DNA from: Methanolacinia paynteri
GTDB lineage: Archaea; Halobacteriota; Methanomicrobia; Methanomicrobiales; Methanomicrobiaceae
Length of the DNA stretch: 44,982 nucleotides
Reading direction: 5' to 3'
Assembly (NCBI RefSeq): GCF_000784355.1
Contig: NZ_KN360942.1
Location: 1-44,982 of the forward strand
A program made the position numbers and the translations under genes. The notes under the pieces are model-generated. The model made no database searches. It worked only from the letters and a program-made list of their open reading frames with translations, and was not told where the DNA came from. Below, piece after piece: positions 32,464 through 40,484 of this stretch. Position 1 is the first letter of the stretch. Each line of letters begins with the position of its first letter.

Positions 32464-33491
32464 AACACAACACCTCCCTTCATGAGCACGTCAAGGATCA
32501 CCAGGACAAGGCCGAAAAGTGCCGCAACCGCGATGTATCCCCAATAGATCGAGACGAGATGATTTATCCTGAACCTCGCCATCGACACCCGGATCAGGCT
32601 CACCGAGAAGAACATCACGACGATGACCTTCAGGATGAAGAAGATGACATCCGCAACAAGAGCGGTCCACCCGGTGATCCCCGTAAACCACGAGATGTTC
32701 CACGGGAGGAATATTGCAACCGCAAGAGCGATCATCGCGAAGGTCTTCACACCGCCTGCGAGGTAGAACAACCCGAGATTTCTTCCTGAATATTCCGCAA
32801 CTATTCCGCCGCAGAGTTCCGTCTCCGCTTCGGGCGTGTCGCACGGAACACGGGAGAGTTCCGCAGGTGTAACCCATGCGAGAACAACGAGGAGGATCAG
32901 GCAGCCGATGATACCGACCGGCCCGACGACGTCCCAGATTACCATCCCGGTTCCTACACCGCCCATCGTCGCAAGCGAGAACGGATCGGCAAATCCTGCC
33001 ATCGCGAATCTCCAGGCCACCGCGACGATTGCAACCGCGAGCGGGAACTCGTAGGCGATCATCGTTACCATCTCCCTCTGGGCGCCGACCGTTGCATACG
33101 GAGAGCCGGATGCAAAACCGCCCGCTACCATCGCAAGAGCGGGAACGGTCAGGATATACATGACGAGGATCGCATCCCCGAATCCGCCCAGCACAGGGCT
33201 GAGTCCTGCAATAGGGATATAGAGGAGCAGAGTTATCGCAGATGCAAGGGCGATTACCGGTGCTGCATTGAAGACAGAAGCGACCGCATTCTCGGGAACG
33301 ATGCTGTCCTTGGACATCAGTTTCGCAACATCGATGAACGGCTGCCTCAGCGGCGGCCCTACTCTTGCCTGCATATGGGCAGCGAACTTCCGGTCGATAC
33401 CGAGCAGGATCAACCCGAAGACTATTCCGATCACGGCAAGGGCCACTGTTCCCCCGACGACGGTCACCATAAGATCAACCAGGTCACTCAT
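32460..33491 (-). CDS. mbhM: Mbh hydrogenase subunit M (NuoH homologue)
   Basis: This integral membrane subunit joins the hydrogenase arm to the ion-pumping module, like NuoH in complex I. The 343-residue product has about eight transmembrane helices, the FAAHMQARVGPPLRQPFIDV loop (NuoH-type RVGP...P..D) and the acidic loop DTPEAETELCGGIVAEYSG. It overlaps mbhL by 8 bp and mbhN by 4 bp. Confidence 0.94.
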   Translation of the reverse strand: MSDLVDLMVTVVGGTVALAVIGIVFGLILLGIDRKFAAHMQARVGPPLRQPFIDVAKLMSKDSIVPENAVASVFNAAPVIALASAITLLLYIPIAGLSPVLGGFGDAILVMYILTVPALAMVAGGFASGSPYATVGAQREMVTMIAYEFPLAVAIVAVAWRFAMAGFADPFSLATMGGVGTGMVIWDVVGPVGIIGCLILLVVLAWVTPAELSRVPCDTPEAETELCGGIVAEYSGRNLGLFYLAGGVKTFAMIALAVAIFLPWNISWFTGITGWTALVADVIFFILKVIVVMFFSVSLIRVSMARFRINHLVSIYWGYIAVAALFGLVLVILDVLMKGGVVL

Positions 33492-34722
33492 CGTTCATCA
33501 GCCTCCTCGTCCTCTCGACCGACAAACGATGCAGGTATTCCTTCGAGTAAATATCCGGCTTCCCGTCTCTAACGACCGCGACCCTGTCGGTGCAGGACAT
33601 ACACGGGTCGATCGAAGCGACGATAATCGGGATGTCGGCGATCTGTTCTCCCTTCAGGATCTCGAGCCACGAAAGCTGGTTCGAATACGTCGACGCCTTG
33701 ACCTTCCACATGTAGGGCGAATCCGACTTGTTCATCCGCACATAGTGCAGGCACTCGCCGCGGGGAGCCTCGACTCTTCCGACGGCCTCTCCTTCGGCCT
33801 TCTTGCACGTTGCAAGAAGCTTCGGCATCTTGGTCTCCCAGAGAGTCTCTCCTTCGGGGATCTGTTTCAGGCACTGGCGGATGAGGTCTACGGACTGGGC
33901 GACTTCGAGGAGCCTCACGATAATCCTGTCATATACGTCGCCGCGGGTCTCGCCGGTGTACTGGTCGGGCATCACGTAATCGAAATCGAGATCGCCGTAA
34001 GCACCATAAGGTGAGTCGAGTCTCACGTCCATCTTGACACCCGAGGCACGGGAAGTCGGGCCGACCGTGCAGAGCTTCAGCGACGCCTCCCTTGTCAGGA
34101 CACCGCAATCCCTGCAACGCATGGTTATAGTCTTGTCATGGAGGAAGAGTTTCAGGAGCTTGTCGATAAGCCCTTCATAATATTGGAGCCCCTCTTCGAT
34201 TCTTGCGAACTTCTCCTCTTCGATGTCTCTTCGGACACCGCCGACCTGGACGATCGCGTAATTCACCCTGTTGCCGGTGAGAAGCTCGATCAAATCCATC
34301 GACTCCTCGCGGACACGCCATGCAAGGTTGAAAAGAGTGTCAAACCCGAGCTCGTGAGCCGCGACTCCTGCCCAGAGCAGGTGTGACTGAATCCTCTCGA
34401 ACTCCGCAAGGATCGTCCGGATATAATGAGCCCTGTCGGGGACCTCGATCCCGGCGATCTGCTCGACGGCCTTTGCAAAGGCGAAAGTATGCGAAACCCC
34501 GCATATACCGCAGATCCTGTCGGTGAGGTGCACGATCTGGACGGGGTTTCTTCTCATCCCCATCCATTCGATACCCCTGTGAGCCTTCCCGGGTGCGAAG
34601 TCCACCTCTTCTATGGCCTCGCCGTTGATCTTGAATGTAAAGAGGATCGGCTCCTTCAGTGCCGGGTGTGTCGGCCCGATCGGAATCGTATACGGGGCCT
34701 TCTTGGACTTGTTCTCACTCAT
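33484..34722 (-). CDS. mbhL: Mbh hydrogenase subunit L, [NiFe] large subunit
   Basis: This is the catalytic subunit of a group 4 [NiFe] hydrogenase, acting with mbhJ on the cytoplasmic side. The 412-residue product keeps all four nickel-binding cysteines: C71 and C74 in RICGICGVSH and C374 and C377 in DPCMSCTDR. This separates it from the related Mbx/Mbs and complex I subunits, which lack them. About 35 residues follow the last motif; whether they are cut by a protease cannot be seen. It overlaps mbhK and mbhM by 8 bp each. Confidence 0.96.
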   Translation of the reverse strand: MSENKSKKAPYTIPIGPTHPALKEPILFTFKINGEAIEEVDFAPGKAHRGIEWMGMRRNPVQIVHLTDRICGICGVSHTFAFAKAVEQIAGIEVPDRAHYIRTILAEFERIQSHLLWAGVAAHELGFDTLFNLAWRVREESMDLIELLTGNRVNYAIVQVGGVRRDIEEEKFARIEEGLQYYEGLIDKLLKLFLHDKTITMRCRDCGVLTREASLKLCTVGPTSRASGVKMDVRLDSPYGAYGDLDFDYVMPDQYTGETRGDVYDRIIVRLLEVAQSVDLIRQCLKQIPEGETLWETKMPKLLATCKKAEGEAVGRVEAPRGECLHYVRMNKSDSPYMWKVKASTYSNQLSWLEILKGEQIADIPIIVASIDPCMSCTDRVAVVRDGKPDIYSKEYLHRLSVERTRRLMNDE

Positions 34723-35419
34723 CGCCCTTCACCTCCTCTTTGGATTCGTCTTTGGCAGGTTCATCCCCGGCAAGCTCTGAAACCTCCGGTTTTTTCTCAA
34801 CCTTCTTCGCAGGCTCTTCGTCGCTCTTTTTCTTCTCTGGCTTCGGTTTCACCGGGGGATTCGGACGATCCCCGGGTCTTCCGACAGCCCAAAGGTCTTT
34901 GACCATATCGTCACGAATACCGGCATCGTCCTTTCTCCACGGGTATATGCCCTCCGGGAAATCGTCAGGGAGGAACAGTCCCCTCTGGTCGGGGATGCCG
35001 TCCACGATCACGCCCATCAGCTCCTGCTTCTCCCTCTCGGAGTAAACCGCACCGGGGATCAGATCCGAAATCGTCGGGACGACCGGATTATCCTTCGGCA
35101 CAGATACCGTGAAGGTAACGGTTATCTCCGAACCCTTCGACCCGAAGAAGATTGTGAAATGATAGAGGACATCGATCTCCTCGATCATATCCACCGCGGA
35201 GATTACGCCGAGATGCGGGAAGTCGATCGAGATCAGTTCCGCAACAGCATCGTGGAGTATTTCTGTCTCGACCTTCATCCAGATGGTGTTTATCGGCGTC
35301 TTCGCGGTTCCCTCGCACCATTGCCTCACATCGGAGCTGATTATCCGGTCCCCGAACTTCGAGGCGAACCTCTCCGCGACCGCTTCGGCCGTCATCACTT
35401 TTTTGGCCGTATCAGTCAT
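34715..35419 (-). CDS. mbhK: Mbh hydrogenase subunit K (NuoC-like) with charged tail
   Basis: The start at 35419 is chosen for GGAGGGG five bases upstream. The 234-residue product has the NuoC-like fold in its first about 180 residues (FPHLGVISAVDMIEEIDVLY, HFTIFFGSKGSEITVTF, YSEREKQELMGVIVDGIPDQ, FLPDDFPEGIYPWRKDD). The last about 50 residues are a Lys/Glu/Pro-rich low-complexity tail (PPVKPKPEKKKSDEEPAKKV and more), which I do not expect from the archetype Mbh of Pyrococcus. It overlaps mbhJ by 8 bp. Confidence 0.9.
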   Translation of the reverse strand: MTDTAKKVMTAEAVAERFASKFGDRIISSDVRQWCEGTAKTPINTIWMKVETEILHDAVAELISIDFPHLGVISAVDMIEEIDVLYHFTIFFGSKGSEITVTFTVSVPKDNPVVPTISDLIPGAVYSEREKQELMGVIVDGIPDQRGLFLPDDFPEGIYPWRKDDAGIRDDMVKDLWAVGRPGDRPNPPVKPKPEKKKSDEEPAKKVEKKPEVSELAGDEPAKDESKEEVKGDE

Positions 35420-35849
35420 TTTTCCCCTCCTGCAGCCTTTCGAGTTTTGCAATCGCCTTTACCACGCCGTTGATTATCGCTTCGGGCCTCGGGGCACACC
35501 CGGGAACAAATACGTCCACCGGGATAACTTCCCCGACCGGACCGTCGAGGTTGTAAGAGTCGTAGAAAACCCCGCCCGACTGCCCGCATGTACCCACACA
35601 GATTACGACCTTCGGGTCGGCCATCTGCTCGTATACGCGGATCAGCCTCTCCTTCATCGCGTGGACGACCGGCCCCGTGACGAGCAGGACGTCCGCATGA
35701 CGGGGCGAGCCGACCAGCTTTATCCCGAACCTCTCGGGATCATGCCTCGGCATCAGTGTCGCCACGATCTCGATATCGCAGCCGTTGCACGAACCGGAGT
35801 TGAAGTGGAATACCCACAGCGACCGGTTCAGTGATTTCGAAAGTCTCAT
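35412..35849 (-). CDS. mbhJ: Mbh hydrogenase subunit J, [NiFe] small subunit
   Basis: It holds the proximal [4Fe-4S] cluster next to the nickel site. The 145-residue product has the cluster cysteines C21 and C24 (SGSCNGCDIE), C88 (CVGTCGQSGG) and C118 (VPGCAPRPE), with no medial or distal clusters, as in group 4 enzymes and NuoB. Its start overlaps the end of mbhI by 4 bp. Confidence 0.95.
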   Translation of the reverse strand: MRLSKSLNRSLWVFHFNSGSCNGCDIEIVATLMPRHDPERFGIKLVGSPRHADVLLVTGPVVHAMKERLIRVYEQMADPKVVICVGTCGQSGGVFYDSYNLDGPVGEVIPVDVFVPGCAPRPEAIINGVVKAIAKLERLQEGKND

Positions 35850-36199
35850 AGCCCGCCACCCCCGAGAACAATAACCATCACAAGGGCAACGACCCCGAGG
35901 AACCAGAGGATGTAATCCGTAAGGATTCCGGAATGAAGGGGCACGATCTTATCGTAATAACCCTCGAGCGCCTTCGTAAATCCCCAGTACATGTTTCCGC
36001 CGCGGACATGCACCTCGCTCTTTTCGGGCTCGGCGTTTCCGGAGATAAACGGCTTCGTCTGCTCAGTGCCCTTCTTGTAATCCGACTCGCCCCTGCTCCA
36101 GATGAGCCACGCGATGATTATCGCGATTATGAATGCCGCAAGCCAGATGAGCGGATTCCACGAACCGAATCCCGTATATAACGTCTCTATTGCAGCCAT
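35846..36199 (-). CDS. mbhI: Mbh hydrogenase subunit I (membrane linker)
   Basis: The ATG at 36199 has GGAGGTG upstream and lies directly after the mbhH stop. The 117-residue product has a transmembrane helix at each end (about 14-32, LIWLAAFIIAIIIAWLIW, and about 95-115) with a cytoplasmic loop between them. It corresponds to the small MbhI subunit that bridges the antiporter and hydrogenase arms; the call rests mostly on length, topology and position between mbhH and mbhJ. Confidence 0.85.
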   Translation of the reverse strand: MAAIETLYTGFGSWNPLIWLAAFIIAIIIAWLIWSRGESDYKKGTEQTKPFISGNAEPEKSEVHVRGGNMYWGFTKALEGYYDKIVPLHSGILTDYILWFLGVVALVMVIVLGGGGL

Positions 36200-36200
36200 A

Positions 36201-37775
36201 TCAGGCACCTCCCAGTACTGCGGCGATATAACTTCCCTGGTCGACAAGTGCATTCGCCGCGGGTTCTATCAGGTAATTTACGACCTGTTCGGGGAAGACC
36301 CCGAAGAGGATCACGAGCACTGCAAGGATTCCCATTCCTGCAAGCATGAAGCGGGGAACCTCGCGGACCCCTTCATACTCGGGCAGTTTCGGCCCCATGA
36401 ATATCGAATGGAAGACCTTCACGAAGGACGCAAGGGTCAGGATCGATACGATCATCGCTATGACCGACAGGATCGGGCTGAACATGAAGACCGACTCGTA
36501 GATCATCAGCTTCGAAGCGAAACCGTTGAAGGGAGGAATTCCTGCGATCGCAAGGGCTCCGATCATGAAGAAGACCATCGTCCATTTCATCTCGTGGCCG
36601 AGTCCGCCGAGTTTGTTCAGGTTCCTTGTTCCCGCCTGGTAGAATATCGCACCGGCGGTAAGGAAGAGCAGACCCTTGTACATCGCGTGGTTGATTATAT
36701 GGAAGAGACCTCCCTCCATCGCGGTCATTCCGAACGACTCCATCATCGCCGCGTTGCCGAGCACCGCGAGACCGACACCCACACCGAGAAGCATGTAGCC
36801 GGTCTGCGAGACGGCGTGGTAGGCCATCAGGCGTTTGACGTCCTTCTGTGGGATCGCCATCGAGACGCCGATGAACATCGAGAGGACACCGATTATTATG
36901 ATAATCCAGCCAATCGTCGCGTAGTCGAGCGTTACGTTGTATAATGTAAAGACGACCCTGAAGACACCGTAAAGGCTCGCCTGGCTTGCGACTACAAGGA
37001 ATGCGGTTACGGACGACGGAGCCATAGAGTACGCGTCGGGAGTCCAGAAGTGCATCGGAACCGCACCGGACTTCATCGCGAGCGCTACAAGCAGAAGAAC
37101 AAGTGCAATCTTGTCGAGAACGCCGAACTGCATGTTCTCCGCGATGACCGCCATATTCAGTGCATCGTACTGCCCGTAGAAGAGCCCGATTGCAAATAGA
37201 ACAAGAAGTCCGCCGAGTGTCGAGAGCACCGCATACTTCAGACCGGCCTCGACCGCGTATCCCTTGTCGACCCGTGAAGCCACGAGAGCCGCACCTGCAA
37301 GCGAGTTGATCTCTAAGAAGACGAAGAAGTTGAACATATCGCCGGTGCAGACCATTCCGAGGATTCCTACCTCCATCAGGAGGAGGAGTGCATAGAACGA
37401 GTCTTTGCCCGACATCTTCGACTGGCTCACGATCGAGAAGAGCGTGACCGCAAATCCGACGATCGACGCCGAGATCGCCATGAAGACGCTCATCGCATCG
37501 ACTGTGAATATGATCCTGAACGGGAACCCGCCCGAATCCGCCGGAACAGTCGCTGCCGGACTTCCCGCACCGAAGGTATATACCACAGTCCCGGAGGACA
37601 GGACTTCGTTCATCAGCAGTGTTGCGATACAAAGTGTCGCGAAGCTTACGAGTAGGACCCATGCATTCCGTGCTTTATCGGACAACTTTCCGATTAGCGG
37701 TGTCAGGAACGCCCCGAGCATCGGGACGGCCAGCAGAAGTGCCGGCAGGTTTTCCATTATCCAGCCGGTAATCAT
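36201..37775 (-). CDS. mbhH: Mbh hydrogenase subunit H (MrpD/NuoN-type antiporter)
   Basis: This is the large ion-translocating subunit. The 524-residue product has about 14 transmembrane helices and antiporter signatures: MVCTGDMFNFFVFLEINSLA, with the buried glutamate, HFWTPDAYSMAPSSVTAFLV and LMAYHAVSQTGYMLLGVGVG. In the family, it moves H+ or Na+. It overlaps mbhG by 4 bp. Confidence 0.95.
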   Translation of the reverse strand: MITGWIMENLPALLLAVPMLGAFLTPLIGKLSDKARNAWVLLVSFATLCIATLLMNEVLSSGTVVYTFGAGSPAATVPADSGGFPFRIIFTVDAMSVFMAISASIVGFAVTLFSIVSQSKMSGKDSFYALLLLMEVGILGMVCTGDMFNFFVFLEINSLAGAALVASRVDKGYAVEAGLKYAVLSTLGGLLVLFAIGLFYGQYDALNMAVIAENMQFGVLDKIALVLLLVALAMKSGAVPMHFWTPDAYSMAPSSVTAFLVVASQASLYGVFRVVFTLYNVTLDYATIGWIIIIIGVLSMFIGVSMAIPQKDVKRLMAYHAVSQTGYMLLGVGVGLAVLGNAAMMESFGMTAMEGGLFHIINHAMYKGLLFLTAGAIFYQAGTRNLNKLGGLGHEMKWTMVFFMIGALAIAGIPPFNGFASKLMIYESVFMFSPILSVIAMIVSILTLASFVKVFHSIFMGPKLPEYEGVREVPRFMLAGMGILAVLVILFGVFPEQVVNYLIEPAANALVDQGSYIAAVLGGA

Positions 37776-38116
37776 CCCTTAAGCCTCCCTGTCTTCTCGA
37801 CATCGACTGTACCGTATTTCTTGTAGATTATCATCACGAAGGAGAGGAGCAGTGCGGTCGTCGCGATCCCGATAACGATGTTCGTAAGTGTCATCGCCTG
37901 CACGGTCGGGTAGACCATCTCCCCGCCGGGGGAGTTCGTGAAGATCGGAGCGATTCCGCCGCTGATATAACCTGTTGCAACGAGGAACAGGTTTACGCCG
38001 GCTTCGACGAGCGAAAGGCCCATCACGATCCTTATGAGGTTCCTCTTGGTGACCATCATCACTATTCCGATAATGATGATCAGGCCTGCCGCGATATACG
38101 GAAGATTGTAGATCAT
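37772..38116 (-). CDS. mbhG: Mbh hydrogenase subunit G (MrpC/NuoK-type)
   Basis: The 114-residue membrane protein has three transmembrane helices, the second with the NuoK-like SLVEAGVNLFLVATGY string and its acidic residue. It belongs to the Mrp-like module that carries the ion path. Starts and stops overlap mbhF and mbhH by 4 bp each. Confidence 0.93.
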   Translation of the reverse strand: MIYNLPYIAAGLIIIIGIVMMVTKRNLIRIVMGLSLVEAGVNLFLVATGYISGGIAPIFTNSPGGEMVYPTVQAMTLTNIVIGIATTALLLSFVMIIYKKYGTVDVEKTGRLKG

Positions 38117-38583
38117 TGCGCCTTCACCTCTTCGATCCCAGAGAGCATGTGCAGGATTATCAGCCCCATCGCACCGATAACCTCGATTCCGACTGCAATA
38201 TTCATCAGCGGGATTGTTCCCGCCGTGTTAAGCACTCCGGGGTTCGCTCCGAATGCAACCGATTCGCCGAAGATGATTCCGCCGTTTGCGAGCCAGTTGA
38301 AGAAGAATGTCGCACCGAGTGCTATTGCGACGAATGCCGTGACTATGAACAGCAGGAGACCGAGTGCCTCGGTGTACTTCATCGAATTCGCGGAGAACTT
38401 CTTTTTGATGATCTCCGGGGAGAATGCAACGAGCATCAGGACGAATCCGGTTGCAGCAACCGCTCCGCCCTGGAACCCGCCGCCCGGTGTTAAGTGCCCG
38501 TGAATTATTATATAGAACCCGAAGACGAGAATGAACGGGAATATTATATTCGCCGTCGACCTGACGATCCTACTCATATTCAT
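38113..38583 (-). CDS. mbhF: Mbh hydrogenase subunit F (MrpB-type)
   Basis: Three ATGs are in frame; I choose 38583 because AAGGAGG lies nine bases upstream, while the ATG at 38592 touches the ribosome site. The 156-residue product is the MnhB domain: [20 protein letters not shown], then [12 protein letters not shown], the family signature, and four transmembrane helices. It overlaps mbhE by 14 bp and mbhG by 4 bp. Confidence 0.93.
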   Translation of the reverse strand: MNMSRIVRSTANIIFPFILVFGFYIIIHGHLTPGGGFQGGAVAATGFVLMLVAFSPEIIKKKFSANSMKYTEALGLLLFIVTAFVAIALGATFFFNWLANGGIIFGESVAFGANPGVLNTAGTIPLMNIAVGIEVIGAMGLIILHMLSGIEEVKAQ

Positions 38584-38860
38584 ACTCTTCATCCTCCTTC
38601 ATTCTCCGGAACATCAGTGTCACACCGAGAACGGCTGTGAACAGGACAGTCGCTTCTCCGAGTGTATCGAATCCCCTGAAGTCGAAGACGACCGCCGTTA
38701 CGATGTTGTTCGCCGCCGAAAGCTCCTGCCCGTTGTCGATCATATAATTGTCCATCTCGTCATGCGACGGGGACCCGAAATTCATCACGGTCGCCGGGAA
38801 AAGCAGCGATGCCGTGAGGATTATTATGATTGCAGCGGTCAGCATACCCTTCGTGCTCAT
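38570..38860 (-). CDS. mbhE: Mbh hydrogenase subunit E (MrpA C-terminal/MbhE type)
   Basis: The 96-residue product has two transmembrane helices and the [20 protein letters not shown] string, typical of the C-terminal end of MrpA/MnhA, which is a separate subunit in Mbh. It overlaps mbhD by 4 bp. Confidence 0.92.
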   Translation of the reverse strand: MSTKGMLTAAIIIILTASLLFPATVMNFGSPSHDEMDNYMIDNGQELSAANNIVTAVVFDFRGFDTLGEATVLFTAVLGVTLMFRRMKEDEEYEYE

Positions 38861-39129
38861 AACTCATCCTCCTCGGAGGAGACACCCGGTTTCCGGGTTC
38901 CCTTTATTGCGATCACGAATATCGCGGTCGTAAGTCCCGCTCCGATAGCCGCCTCGGCGATTGCCACGTCCGGCGCCTGGAGCAGGTAGAATTCGAGCGA
39001 CATCAGGAAGCTGAATACGCCGAACCCGATTGCCGCCGAGAGCAGGTCTTTCAGGACATAGATGACCACGGCGCTTATCACAAGGCCGAGAGCCACGATG
39101 ATCTGTATAATCAGGTAAAGATCGATCAT
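38857..39129 (-). CDS. mbhD: Mbh hydrogenase subunit D (MrpA-derived DUF4040 type)
   Basis: The true start is the ATG at 39129, overlapping the mbhC stop by 4 bp; a longer open frame upstream is out-of-frame reading of mbhC. The 90-residue product has three transmembrane helices and the string [20 protein letters not shown], the hallmark of this MrpA-derived domain. Confidence 0.93.
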   Translation of the reverse strand: MIDLYLIIQIIVALGLVISAVVIYVLKDLLSAAIGFGVFSFLMSLEFYLLQAPDVAIAEAAIGAGLTTAIFVIAIKGTRKPGVSSEEDEL

Positions 39130-39485
39130 TTCTCCGCCTCCGAAAGTTTGTCGACGACAGTCTTCACCGGTTTCTGGCCGGACCTGTACGCCGCCCTCGC
39201 GATTGCGTGAGATCCTGTCGCGTTGGTGAACGCGAGTGCTACGAGTATTACGATGACGTTTACGGAAAGATCGACGAATTGGGAGTCTTTCGATGATAGA
39301 TATCCGCCGGCACAGTATGCTATGGCCCCGAGCCCGAGGAAGATCGTCCCGAATGTGGTCATCTTCGTCTCCGCATGGAGCCTCGTGTAGACATCGGGGA
39401 ATCTCAGGATTCCTATGACGCCAAGCGTATTGAACACAAGTCCGATTATTACAAAGACCAGGACAAGAGTAACAGCTATCATCAA
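39126..39485 (-). CDS. mbhC: Mbh hydrogenase subunit C (MrpG-type)
   Basis: The 119-residue product is an MnhG domain: three transmembrane helices with LGVIGILRFPDVYTRLHAET and KMTTFG, the family signature. It overlaps mbhB by 4 bp and mbhD by 4 bp. Confidence 0.94.
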   Translation of the reverse strand: MMIAVTLVLVFVIIGLVFNTLGVIGILRFPDVYTRLHAETKMTTFGTIFLGLGAIAYCAGGYLSSKDSQFVDLSVNVIVILVALAFTNATGSHAIARAAYRSGQKPVKTVVDKLSEAEK

Positions 39486-39739
39486 AGTTCACCCCCGATA
39501 TACTTCGCGATGAAGAGCGTTCCGACGAACGAGAGAAGTGCGTAGACGATCGCGACCTCCACGAAGAAGAGTTCTTCGTAACCTACTCCGATTACGATAA
39601 ACAGCCCGACAGTCAGGGTGTTTATTACGTCGAAGGCGACGACCCTGTCGGGTGCGGTCGGTCCTTTAACAAGTCTCACCATCGCGATGATGATAAGTAG
39701 ACATAATATTCCTGCAACGATGAACCAGAACTCGATCAT
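39482..39739 (-). CDS. mbhB: Mbh hydrogenase subunit B (MrpF-type)
   Basis: The 85-residue product is an MnhF domain of three transmembrane helices with LVKGPTAPDRVVAFDVINTL, the family signature. It overlaps mbhA by 4 bp and mbhC by 4 bp. Confidence 0.94.
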   Translation of the reverse strand: MIEFWFIVAGILCLLIIIAMVRLVKGPTAPDRVVAFDVINTLTVGLFIVIGVGYEELFFVEVAIVYALLSFVGTLFIAKYIGGEL

Positions 39740-40263
39740 TCGGCGATCCTCCTAATCCACCCGACGAGGTTGAATATCGGGAACAGGTCTTTTTCATCCG
39801 CAATCTCTTTTGCAGCAAGCTCTTCGCTCACGTTTATTACATGAACGAAAAGGTCTCCCGATTCCTCGTCCACCTCCACGGACAAGGTGCCGGGAGTCAG
39901 CGTAATCGAGTTTGCGAGAAGAAGCACCCCGAGATCCGTCTTCAGCCCGGGCGAGATCCTCACGATCCCCGGGTTTATTCTTCCCGTAATCACCCTCATT
40001 GCGACGTCGAGGTTCGCCCTCGCCATCTCGATGAAGAACGGGATGATATAGATTACCAGCAATACCCATCTCAGGGGATTTATCATCCTGTAATTTTTGC
40101 TGCTGCAAAAGAACCTGCCCGAGATTGCCCCTGCAACAACTGAAACGAATACCCCTGCGATGATCTCCTCATAACTCCATAGCCCGAGCACATCTCCGCT
40201 TCCCGATGTTATAATCAGGTAGAGAATGAAGCACAGGATTGCAGTTACGATAAAAGGCATCAA
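39736..40263 (-). CDS. mbhA: Mbh hydrogenase subunit A (MrpE-type)
   Basis: This is the first gene of the operon. The 175-residue product has N-terminal transmembrane helices and the soluble MnhE end: VVLLVIYIIPFFIEMARANL with slight variation, DVAMRVITGRINPGIVRI, LANSITLTPGTLSVEV. A GGAG and a GAGGAG string lie within 25 bases upstream of the ATG. All 14 mbh genes follow in the A-N order known from Pyrococcus, almost all overlapping by a few bases. Confidence 0.94.
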   Translation of the reverse strand: MMPFIVTAILCFILYLIITSGSGDVLGLWSYEEIIAGVFVSVVAGAISGRFFCSSKNYRMINPLRWVLLVIYIIPFFIEMARANLDVAMRVITGRINPGIVRISPGLKTDLGVLLLANSITLTPGTLSVEVDEESGDLFVHVINVSEELAAKEIADEKDLFPIFNLVGWIRRIAE

Positions 40264-40484
40264 AACTCCATCACTCCTCTCTCCGTAATCGATACAATTT
40301 CAGATTTCCAGCATAAATACCCGGAATTAGGAAAAAAAGATCCCGGAACCAGCAATTTGCTATGATTAATAATGATATATTCCGACATAACTGTTTTGAA
40401 AGTGTCGGATCTCTCATTTTCCGGGGGAATAAATTGACAGATGCGGCAGTTTATTACTTTTAGAATCGAAAAAATTAATCACAG
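40264..40484. promoter_or_regulatory. Divergent promoter region of mbh and the gene at 40485
   Basis: For mbh (minus), a TATA-like TATTTATGC lies at about 40310-40318, 47 bp before the mbhA start, giving a leader of about 20 bases with a ribosome site. For the plus gene, TTTATTA (40451-40457) is about 30 bp before ATG 40485, so that gene is probably leaderless. No gene fits in the 221 bases. Confidence 0.5.

Noticed and set aside
38857..39492. 211-codon ORF covering mbhD and most of mbhC
   Set aside because: Its first 121 codons are an out-of-frame reading of mbhC; only the last 90 codons from ATG 39129 match MbhD.
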